From: Nitrospira sp. UBA6493
Lineage (GTDB): Bacteria; Nitrospirota; Nitrospiria; Nitrospirales; Nitrospiraceae
Assembly (NCBI GenBank): GCA_002435325.1
Contig: DJMJ01000022.1
Span: 13,612 to 54,124, forward strand
DNA length: 40,513 nt
Direction: 5' to 3'
The notes under the pieces were generated by a model. The model did not search any database and was not told the origin of the DNA. It saw only the letters and a program-made list of their open reading frames with translations. The translations under genes and the position numbers were made by a program. Shown in pieces: positions 24,039-31,454 of this stretch. Position 1 is the first letter of the stretch. Each line of letters opens with the position of its first letter.

Positions 24039-24278
24039 TTAACCTGAGCCTCCGCCTTCTCTATCCCCTTGCCTCATCTCTTCCATGGCCGCCAACCCGC
24101 CGGCGGAAGCACCTATTCCCACGATGAGAAAACCGGGAGGCTCAGGAGTCATGTCCGTGGGAAACACGGTCGTAGCCGGGGATACCGGCCCGGCGGGCCG
24201 AGCAGGCGTGGCACTTTTGCGCTTGATGCCCCGTTTGTTAGGGATGGACCGTCTGGGGGTCTTTCGTGCCGCAGCCAC
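24039..24278 (-). pseudogene. CheB-like N-terminal remnant
   Basis: An 79-residue frame with a basic, Pro-rich leader and then FLIVGIGASAGGLAAMEEM, which is the conserved first strand and catalytic Ser loop of CheB methylesterase (GIGASAGGLEA). The homology stops there; about ten unrelated residues follow before the stop codon. The GTG start (24278) has AAGGAG eight bases upstream, so the 5' end of a CheB or CheB-CheR-PAS fusion gene seems intact while the rest is deleted. The PAS kinase gene begins 55 nt downstream. Confidence 0.6.
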
Positions 24279-24433
24279 AGGGTCATCTCCTTGACATGAC
24301 AGCGTCCGCGGCAACAGGACATCGCGTCCCCGGGCGCAAGACAGATCAGGAGGAAGAGTTTAAGCCTTTTCCGAATGTAAGACAAACAGTGCGCCCGCCG
24401 CCGAACGGATGCTAGTAAGGTCTTCCTCCGAGA

Positions 24434-24478
24434 CTAGGGATCCTCCTAGTTCTTCTAAATAGACGACTGCCGTACAAT
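24434..24478 (+). promoter_or_regulatory. CTAGGG-palindrome promoter of the small WNQ-motif gene
   Basis: CTAGGG-ATCC-TCCTAG lies at 24434-24449 (the flanking A and T extend it). Exactly 23 nt later comes TACAAT (24473-24478), a 5-of-6 match to TATAAT. The palindrome would be centred about 43 bp upstream of the start site, a common activator position. The layout is identical to 21156-21200. Confidence 0.6.
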
Positions 24479-24515
24479 GTGCACGGTATTACAACGCATT
24501 TGCCGGGAGAATCCT

Positions 24516-24755
24516 ATGCTTCAGACAAAGGTTCTTGAATCAGCCATCTGCGAGGTACTCGCTCGGGTCGGCACCTGTACGCTTGAAGAACTTAACGAGC
24601 GGGTCCCCTACGCGTCATGGAACCAGACGTTTGCCGCGGTGGACCGGCTCAACCGGGAAGGCACCGTCACCCTTCAGCGTGCGAATTCGTCCGATTATGT
24701 CCTCTCTCTCGCCCCCCCTCGAACGCCGGAAACAAACCGCATGACGCCATCCTAA
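24516..24755 (+). CDS. Small winged-helix-like protein with WNQ motif (paralogue of 19953-20171)
   Basis: A 79-residue protein. Residues 6-52 (VLESAICEVLARVGTCTLEEL, then ASWNQTFAAVDRLNREGTVTL) pair with the protein at 19953-20171, sharing C[ST]LxE, WNQxF and DR[LM]xRxG. A helix-helix-wing fold is likely. A low-complexity tail follows. ATG 24516 is used because GGGAG lies six bases upstream; the frame is open to 24477 but without a site. It is driven by the palindrome promoter at 24434-24478. Function unknown; a DNA-binding or adaptor role is inferred. Confidence 0.78.
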   Translation: MLQTKVLESAICEVLARVGTCTLEELNERVPYASWNQTFAAVDRLNREGTVTLQRANSSDYVLSLAPPRTPETNRMTPS

Positions 24756-24894
24756 ATCCCGGTCCAGCAGAACATACACAGGTTTTCAGCGGCCTATAAA
24801 GAGCGCCAGACTGTTCGTTGCATCTTCCTAATTCCCGCACCATCGAGTATTTGAGCAACAACGCCGCTATCCCTTGGAAGAAGGAGTGATTACT

Positions 24895-25281
24895 GTGAAT
24901 CAGGAACGAGAGGTGACCGGACCTGGCATTGTCGTTCTGTCCTCTTCTTTGGAAATCTTGCACATGAACCGGCGAGCGATGGCCTTGCTAAGACAATTGG
25001 AAGGCACTGCCCGGCACATTGAAGCAGCGCAGGCTCTACCCACCTCGCTGCAGCAGCATTGCCGTGACATTGTTGAAGCCCTGCAGGAACATCTGGCCTC
25101 GAATAACTGGAAACACTTTCATCAATACCGCATGATTGGCAACTCAACTTATCCGATCCTGCTGAAGGGATTCGGGCTTCCTGACAGCAGGGGGCTCTCC
25201 CATTCCCGAATCGTGCTGCTCCTCTCTCGACACATCCCCGCACCGCTGTCGCCCATTGCAACTGCGGCAGCGCATAATTGA
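24895..25281 (+). CDS. Small PAS-like hypothetical protein
   Basis: A 128-residue soluble protein whose start (GPGIVVLSSSLEILHMNRRAMALLRQLE) has the form of a PAS N-terminus (strand, turn, strand, helix). A helical region (IEAAQALPTSLQQHCRDIVEALQEHL) and a beta-rich end (RIVLLLSRH) follow. It may be a stand-alone sensor. The start is GTG 24895, eight bases after AAGGAG; an in-frame TTG at 24874 is less likely. It follows the WNQ-motif gene by 139 nt. Confidence 0.7.
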   Translation: MNQEREVTGPGIVVLSSSLEILHMNRRAMALLRQLEGTARHIEAAQALPTSLQQHCRDIVEALQEHLASNNWKHFHQYRMIGNSTYPILLKGFGLPDSRGLSHSRIVLLLSRHIPAPLSPIATAAAHN

Positions 25282-25844
25282 AGCCGGCGGCTACGGGAAG
25301 GAACGAGCCCGTTTATCCAATAGATACCCTGCACCCGGACATCAACAAACCATAGCCGGCATTCACTCAGCGTGGGCAACGGAATTATTATGAGCCTGCT
25401 GCAGTCGGAGAATATTATCCGGTGCTGGTCAAGAGCTCCCCCGCCGTCACATTACAATGCAGGAAAAACACCAGTGAAGACGTCCCCGTGACCCGTGGAG
25501 GGAGATTCCGTCTGCACTTATATTTTGGGTAACGCCACTCCTTTCACTATGAGCGTATTGCCCCATCCCTTTTGTGTCATTGGGTAAGAAGGCGACAGTG
25601 CCCTGCCGAGTTGGTGATCGCTCGCCCCGCAACCCCTCGCATATCCGGTCTCTTTCCTGCCTCTTCAACAATCGACAACAAGGCATGGTCATTGCTCATG
25701 ATCTTTACCGATGGGGCACCAAGTAGCCGACCAGCGCCGGGAGAGTGGCCACACCATAAATGCAGCCCCTTCACGCCGAACCAGAAAGATAACGCCTCGG
25801 GCGCCCATGACCTCGGCACAACTCCGGTTCCTGGAGGAACTCTC
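25282..25844. other. 563-bp intergenic region before the activase gene
   Basis: The activase frame stays open upstream to 25572, but this part has no ribosome site before any start and no family similarity, so it is treated as non-coding. No tRNA, palindrome of the CTAGGG type or sigma-54 site was found. It should contain the activase promoter. Confidence 0.45.
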
Positions 25845-28800
25845 ATGTCTTACGTAGGTGTGAATATCGGCGCGCTGACGGTGAAGGTGGCAGCGCTCCG
25901 GGGGGACGCCAGACAAGCCACGGTAGTCGCGCATCAAGGCCGGCCGCTGGAGATACTCAACGAGATTCTGACCCGACCGGAATTCGCCGATGCGGAGTAT
26001 TTCGGCGTATCCGGCCAGCTCGGGCATGTGTCCGAAGTGGCTGCGGTTCAACGGGCTCTCCGCGAGGTCGGCGGAACGTTTGATGCGGTGGCCTCGCTCG
26101 GCGGCGAATCCTTCCTTGTCTACCTCCTTATGGATGGGAGGATCGCCAATGTCGTGTCCCACAATAAGTGCGCGGCAGGCAGCGGCGAGTTCTTCGTGCA
26201 GCAGATCGGCCGGATGGGGCTGGGGATGGAGGAAGCGATCCAGCGGTCCTTTGGCGGAAAGGTCGTGCCGCTGGCGTCACGCTGCTCGGTGCATTGCAAA
26301 TCGGACATCACCCACAAGCTCAACCGCAACGAAGCCACGCCCGAGGATATTCTCCACACGCTGCACGACAGTATGTCCAATAAAGTTATCGCATTGCTGG
26401 AGAAAGGCGCACGGGACTTGAAGCGGGTCCTCTTGATCGGCGGCGTTACGCGCAACGACGCGATGCTCGCGGCCTTACGCGCCAAGCTGCCGGCCACGGA
26501 CTTTGTGGTCCTCCCGGAAAGCCCCTGGTTCGAAGCCTGGGGCACCGCCCTCCTCGTGAAGGACTCACCCAGCGAGACCTCTCCCAAGATTGCCGAACAG
26601 CCGGGCCTGGGCCGCCTTCCGCCGCTTCACTTGTATGGAGACCGAGTCCAAGTGATCCCAACCACGCCTCTGCAGGCGCCTCCCGACGGACCGCTGGTCC
26701 TGGGAGTGGATGCCGGATCGACAACGACCAAAGCCATCCTGCTTGACCCCTCGACACAGGCCGTGGTGGCCTCCTATTACGGGCGCACCAAAGGGAATCC
26801 TGTGGCGGCTACCCGCGAGTGCCTCCAGGCTCTCATCGAGCAGGTGGGCAATCGCCCGATCGGACTGATCGGCACAACCGGTTCAGCCAGGGAACTTGCC
26901 GGCGCTTATCTCGGCACCGAACATGTCTACAACGAGATCTCGGCCCATGCGGCGGGCGCGACGCATTTCGATCCTGAAGTGGATACGATTTTTGAGATCG
27001 GCGGGCAGGACTCCAAATACATCTATCTCCGGAACGGCGTGCCCATCGACTATGCCATGAATAACGCCTGTTCAGCCGGCACAGGGTCCTTTCTGGAGGA
27101 AAGCGCGCAGAGCGATCTCGGCATCACGGTCTCGGACATCGCCGACCGGGCGCTGGCCGCTTCATCACCGGTGCACTTCAAGGCGACCTGCGCCGCCTTT
27201 ATCAATTCCGATATCCGGCTCGCCCAGCAACAGGGCCATCCCCCCGACAACATTATTGCCGGGCTCGTCTACGCCATTGCGAGCAACTATCTCAACCGCG
27301 TCAAGGGATCGCGGTATGTCGGAAAGAAGGTGTTCCTGCAAGGCGGGGTTGCGCTCAACCACGCGGTCGGGTACGCCTTTGCCCATAGCGTCGGCCGCCA
27401 GGTCGTGATTCCCCCCGGCCCGGAATTGCTCGGCGCGCTGGGAGTCGGAATCCTTGCGCTGAAACGATCCGACTCGCAGCTTGGTCATACCGTTGATCTT
27501 CGCACCCTCGGCGCACCGGACATGCAACGCGTCGGCCGCTTTACCTGCGGCGCCTGCAAGATGTACTGCAGCATCGACCGGTTCGAAGTCGCCGGACGGC
27601 GATTTCCCTTCGGCGGCCGCTGCAGCCTCTATGAGAACGTCTGGAAGCGAAAGGCTCGGACGACCGCGGCGCGCGACCTGGTCGAAAAACGAGCCGAGGT
27701 GCTCTTTCAGGTCACCCCGACCAGACCTGCCGCCACGCCGAGGCCCGAGCGCGTAGAACGGACTCATTGGGGCGTAGGCCCTGCCTATGAAAGCGCGAAG
27801 GCATTTGTGCGGGAGTCTTTTGGCCGGTCCAACGGCACAAAGGTAGTCAGCGGTACGCGCATCGGCATTCCCAGGGCCTTGACGACACACTCGCTCTTCC
27901 CGCTCTACTCAACGTTCTTTTCTCAACTCGGCATGGACGTCGTATTGTCCAATGTGGACCCCCGGGGCGACCTTACCTCCTATTCAGGGTTCTGTTTCCC
28001 GGCGCAGATTGCCCATGGCGCCGTCCTGGATCTGGTCAAGAAAGACGTGGGCCTGATCTTCATCCCCCACGTTGTGCGCATGCCCCATCCGAACCAGTGC
28101 AAAGACTCGTACCTCTGCCCGATCACGCAGGCCGAACCCTATTTCCTGGCCAAGGCTTTTCCCGATCGTCGCCTGCTCTCCCCCGTCCTGGAGTTCATCA
28201 ATGGCTACCAGACCTGTACAGCCCTCGTCGACATGGCGGTCTCCGATTTGGGTGTGTCACGCGATTCGGCGACCGACGCCTGGGACAGCGCCGTGCAGGC
28301 CCAGGTACAAGCCGAGCGCACGCTCCGCGAGCTCGGGAAACAGGCACTGGAGGAGGCCCTCGCGGCGGGCAAGCCGGCCATCCTGCTCGCCGGCCACAGT
28401 TACAACGCCTTCACTCCGGAGGCTTCGCAATCCGTAGGCAAGAAACTTTCCAGCATGGGTGTGGCTGTGATCCCGGCCGACTGTTTGATGCCGGAGGGAG
28501 CGGGGCCGACTTCCTGGCACTTTGCCAACATGATCCTCAACGCTGTCGGCATCGCGAAGCAGCATTCCAATCTGTTTCTCTTGAGCGTCAGCAATTTCAG
28601 TTGCACCATCGACGCCTTCACCCACTCCATGCTCGCCGCGGAACTGGGGTCGAAACCCTATCTCGTCCTCGAGATCGACGCACACACCGCCGATGCCGGC
28701 GTCCAAACCAGACTGGAAGCCTTCCTGGATATCATCCACAATTATCGGGAGGTGCAAACTGTAGCCGCTCGGCCGTTTGCTCCCTGCCGGGTCGTTCATG

Positions 28801-30098
28801 GAGGCCGCATCCTCCGATCGAACGGCGAATTGGTGCCCCTTACCGACCCGCGGGTGAAGGTGTACTTCCCGAACTTTTCCCCCTACCACACGAGAGCCTT
28901 TGCCATGGGCGCCCAGTGGCTCGGACTCCACCCAGGCCAGGTCATCCCGCTGGACCGCACCCAACTCGACAAGGGGCTGCAACATACCTCCGGCCGTGAA
29001 TGCCTCCCCTTGCCGATCTGCATCGGCCAGTTGCTCCAGATCCATGAGCATCGCCAGGCCGGTGAAATCGCAGGACTCTACATGCTCCAGGGCGGGGCAC
29101 CCTGCGTCAGTGATGCCTACATGGGATACTTTGAACGGTTTCTCGCCGAGCAACGGCTGACCGATCTGTTTCTCTTTAATCCGCAGCCGGATAACGACTT
29201 CCTCGGATTCGACAAAGAGGTACTGGCGCAACATATGTCGCCAGCCATCATTCTTGCCGACATTCTGGTGGAGATCGACCATGTGCTCCGCGTCGTTGGA
29301 CAAAAGGGCACGCTCGATCGGCTGCAGGCGGAATGGGAACGATTCGCTCAAGGAGCCCAATCTCTCGATGAATTCCAAGCCACCCTGCCCGCATTCATCG
29401 AGCGGCTGGAGCACCTGCCACGCATCAAAGATCCGCACACCTGCCCCCGCGTCGTCGTGGCCGGAGACTTTTTCACCCGCTTCAGTTCATTTTTCATGGA
29501 CGGCGTGCGCGATCTCTATGCGGAACGAGGCATCATCCTCAAACCAGTGGATCTGAGCGAGCTGTTTCTCTATGTCGCCTATCACCCCATGGCGGAAACG
29601 GCCGGCACCTGGGGCTTGAAGCCTGGTGGCCTGGCCCTGGCCAAGGCCTGCACAAGGATGTTTCAGCCGGAGGGGAAAGAGTACATTCAGCAATGGATGA
29701 GCTACCAGACTCTCAGGCGCGAAGAGGAGCATTACCGCGGACTCTTTGGCAAAACAGGCCTACTGGTGGCCGGGCCCAACGCAGTCTCCTCCATTTTTGA
29801 TAGGGGCTCCAAGCATGTCTCGCCCGCTATTTATGGCGAACTTCTCCCGACGGTCGGCAAGGGAATCGAGGCCGCTCACGAGGGGTATGACGGCATGCTC
29901 GTCATCGGGCCATTCAACTGTCTTCCGTATCGGATCTCGGAAGCCATTCTCAAACCACTCAGCATCGAGCAAGGGATGCCCATCCTCACATACGAAAGCG
30001 ACGGCTATGCCGTCTCCCCGTCGGTGCTCAGACAGGTGGACGTGCACATCCAACAGGTGCTCGAACATGCAGCCAGAAGCCCTGTGACGCTGAAATAA
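25845..30098 (+). CDS. BadF/BadG/HgdC-type acyl-CoA dehydratase activase fused to DUF2229 and dehydratase-like domains
   Basis: A 1417-residue protein. The first ASKHA domain (about 1-255) has VGVNIGALTVKVAAL, Cys109 (CAAGSGEF) and Cys147/Cys151. The second (about 283-545) has VLGVDAGSTTTKAILLD, GQDSKYIYL, Cys409 (CSAGTGSF) and Cys449. In activases such Cys residues hold a [4Fe-4S] cluster between subunits. A Cys-rich segment (CGACKMYC, from about 568) leads to a DUF2229-like part (IGIPRALTTHSLFPLYSTFF) and a C-terminal 2-hydroxyacyl-CoA dehydratase-like region (VVAGDFFTRFSSFF; GYDGMLVIGPFNCLPYR). GGAGG lies seven bases before the ATG. No separate dehydratase subunits lie nearby, so its electron acceptor may be internal. 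Substrate unknown. Confidence 0.92.
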   Translation: MSYVGVNIGALTVKVAALRGDARQATVVAHQGRPLEILNEILTRPEFADAEYFGVSGQLGHVSEVAAVQRALREVGGTFDAVASLGGESFLVYLLMDGRIANVVSHNKCAAGSGEFFVQQIGRMGLGMEEAIQRSFGGKVVPLASRCSVHCKSDITHKLNRNEATPEDILHTLHDSMSNKVIALLEKGARDLKRVLLIGGVTRNDAMLAALRAKLPATDFVVLPESPWFEAWGTALLVKDSPSETSPKIAEQPGLGRLPPLHLYGDRVQVIPTTPLQAPPDGPLVLGVDAGSTTTKAILLDPSTQAVVASYYGRTKGNPVAATRECLQALIEQVGNRPIGLIGTTGSARELAGAYLGTEHVYNEISAHAAGATHFDPEVDTIFEIGGQDSKYIYLRNGVPIDYAMNNACSAGTGSFLEESAQSDLGITVSDIADRALAASSPVHFKATCAAFINSDIRLAQQQGHPPDNIIAGLVYAIASNYLNRVKGSRYVGKKVFLQGGVALNHAVGYAFAHSVGRQVVIPPGPELLGALGVGILALKRSDSQLGHTVDLRTLGAPDMQRVGRFTCGACKMYCSIDRFEVAGRRFPFGGRCSLYENVWKRKARTTAARDLVEKRAEVLFQVTPTRPAATPRPERVERTHWGVGPAYESAKAFVRESFGRSNGTKVVSGTRIGIPRALTTHSLFPLYSTFFSQLGMDVVLSNVDPRGDLTSYSGFCFPAQIAHGAVLDLVKKDVGLIFIPHVVRMPHPNQCKDSYLCPITQAEPYFLAKAFPDRRLLSPVLEFINGYQTCTALVDMAVSDLGVSRDSATDAWDSAVQAQVQAERTLRELGKQALEEALAAGKPAILLAGHSYNAFTPEASQSVGKKLSSMGVAVIPADCLMPEGAGPTSWHFANMILNAVGIAKQHSNLFLLSVSNFSCTIDAFTHSMLAAELGSKPYLVLEIDAHTADAGVQTRLEAFLDIIHNYREVQTVAARPFAPCRVVHGGRILRSNGELVPLTDPRVKVYFPNFSPYHTRAFAMGAQWLGLHPGQVIPLDRTQLDKGLQHTSGRECLPLPICIGQLLQIHEHRQAGEIAGLYMLQGGAPCVSDAYMGYFERFLAEQRLTDLFLFNPQPDNDFLGFDKEVLAQHMSPAIILADILVEIDHVLRVVGQKGTLDRLQAEWERFAQGAQSLDEFQATLPAFIERLEHLPRIKDPHTCPRVVVAGDFFTRFSSFFMDGVRDLYAERGIILKPVDLSELFLYVAYHPMAETAGTWGLKPGGLALAKACTRMFQPEGKEYIQQWMSYQTLRREEEHYRGLFGKTGLLVAGPNAVSSIFDRGSKHVSPAIYGELLPTVGKGIEAAHEGYDGMLVIGPFNCLPYRISEAILKPLSIEQGMPILTYESDGYAVSPSVLRQVDVHIQQVLEHAARSPVTLK

Positions 30099-30191
30099 CG
30101 CCCTTCTTCCCTGGCGGGACAAGAGCCCGTCCTCTGAGTAAAAGTGGCCTATGACACAGCCTGGCTGTCGCACTATGCATCAGTGCTCGCT

Positions 30192-30209
30192 CAGAATTGA
30201 GGAATTCTG
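30192..30209. repeat. Inverted repeat downstream of the activase gene
   Basis: CAGAATT-GAGG-AATTCTG is a perfect 7-bp stem with a 4-nt loop, 94 nt after the activase stop codon. No T-run follows. It could end the activase transcript or act as an operator for the next gene. Confidence 0.4.
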
Positions 30210-30387
30210 CCCACAAACTCTGAGATGGCCCACTCACGACTCGTCATTATGACGCTGTAACTTCAAGCGCCATCGCATTTGCCCTGCGGAGCATTGCCGA
30301 GCTCCGAGGGCACAGCGCTTGCTCCCCCTACTGCGTGTGACGGCGGATCCTCTCTACCAATGGGCGGGCGTAGGAACGGTGAGTATC

Positions 30388-30702
30388 ATGGTGTGGAAGG
30401 GCAGTATCGTACGACTCATTTCTCAGGCACTGACAGGAGGACGAAACGATACCTCTGTCACTCCCCCTTTGCTCCCCGTCTGTTGCGTGTGCGGACTTGT
30501 GCGAGACGAAATCCATGCTCCCCCCAAACACACAACATGGATCCCATTAACAGCCTATCGAAAAGCACACAAGACAGATGCCGTCACTTGTCTCTTCACC
30601 CATACCTACTGTCCCGCCTGTCTCGATCAAGCCCGTGTTAAGATGGTGCAGTTCTTCAGCTCGCAGCACGAGCGGGACCATCGTGCAAGTTCATCGTCCT
30701 GA
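30388..30702 (+). CDS. Small Cys-rich (zinc-ribbon-like) hypothetical protein
   Basis: A 104-residue protein. The middle carries LPVCCVCGLVRDE, WIPLTAYRKAHKTDAVTC and FTHTYCPACLDQ. This spacing (CxxC, Trp, then H-xYCPxC) resembles small zinc-ribbon proteins seen near signalling genes. The start is uncertain; ATG 30388 is taken, and an AGGAGG at 30435-30440 has no start codon at normal distance in this frame. It lies 73 nt before the mlaC-like gene. Confidence 0.6.
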   Translation: MVWKGSIVRLISQALTGGRNDTSVTPPLLPVCCVCGLVRDEIHAPPKHTTWIPLTAYRKAHKTDAVTCLFTHTYCPACLDQARVKMVQFFSSQHERDHRASSSS

Positions 30703-30775
30703 CTTCACGCGGGTTCGCAACCGGGGCGACTCACAGGGCCCAAGGGGAACAGATTACAAAATCGATTGCGACTCG

Positions 30776-31444
30776 ATGACACCACCGGTTCCTCACACGA
30801 CTCGCCGCCGTTCTTGTCTCTTGCGGACGGTAATTTCTTTCCTTGGTTTGCTCATCGCACAATTATTCTTTATCGAATACAGCGCCTCCAGCCCATCCAC
30901 GGAAGCCCCCACCGAAGTCGTTCGAGCGACGCTCACGGAGGTCTTTCTCATCCTGGAAGACCCCAAGCTCAAAGATCCCGCCAAAATCATGCCGCGCCGC
31001 CGACTGCTTGAAGACGTAATCGCGGCCCGCTTCGACTATGCCGAAATGTCGAAACGGGCGTTAGCCGCCCACTGGACCCCGCTGACGAACGACCAGCGGG
31101 CGGAATTCGTCGATCTGTTCAAAGCCTTTCTGTCCGACCGGTATGCGGGAAAAATAGAGGGGTATTCAGGAGAACAGGTGGAGTATCTCAGCGAACGGCT
31201 GGAAGGCCAGTATGCGGAAGTTCGCACCAAGCTCGTTTCCTCGAAAGTCGAAATTCCAATGAATTACCGGCTCATCAACAAGGCGGGCAAGTGGTATGCC
31301 TACGATATCATCGCCGATGGGGTCAGCCTGGTGAAAAACTATCGGAGCCAGTTCGACAAGATCATCCGGTCCGACTCCTACGAAGAACTCGTGATACGCT
31401 TGCGCAACCGGGCGGTGAGCGAGGAAAAGAAGGAGAAGAAATAA
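30776..31444 (+). CDS. mlaC: MlaC/Ttg2D-family phospholipid-binding protein
   Basis: A 222-residue periplasmic protein. A signal peptide (residues about 10-40, RRRSCLLRTVISFLGLLIAQLFF then SASSP) is followed by the MlaC fold: RRLLEDVIAARFDYAEMSKRALAAHWTPLTNDQRAEFVDLFKAFLSDRYAGKI, YLSERLEGQYAEVRTKLV and KWYAYDIIADGVSLVKNYRSQFDKII. MlaC carries phospholipids between outer- and inner-membrane Mla complexes. None of mlaA, B, D, E or F lies in this window. ATG 30776 precedes the signal peptide; the frame is open further upstream but overlaps the Cys-rich gene. No strong ribosome site is seen. Confidence 0.92.
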   Translation: MTPPVPHTTRRRSCLLRTVISFLGLLIAQLFFIEYSASSPSTEAPTEVVRATLTEVFLILEDPKLKDPAKIMPRRRLLEDVIAARFDYAEMSKRALAAHWTPLTNDQRAEFVDLFKAFLSDRYAGKIEGYSGEQVEYLSERLEGQYAEVRTKLVSSKVEIPMNYRLINKAGKWYAYDIIADGVSLVKNYRSQFDKIIRSDSYEELVIRLRNRAVSEEKKEKK

Positions 31445-31454
31445 CCTGCGCTCC

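Noticed and set aside
25572..25844. N-terminal extension of the activase frame by 91 residues
   Set aside because: No family similarity and no ribosome site upstream, while GGAGG lies correctly before ATG 25845 where the ASKHA domain begins.
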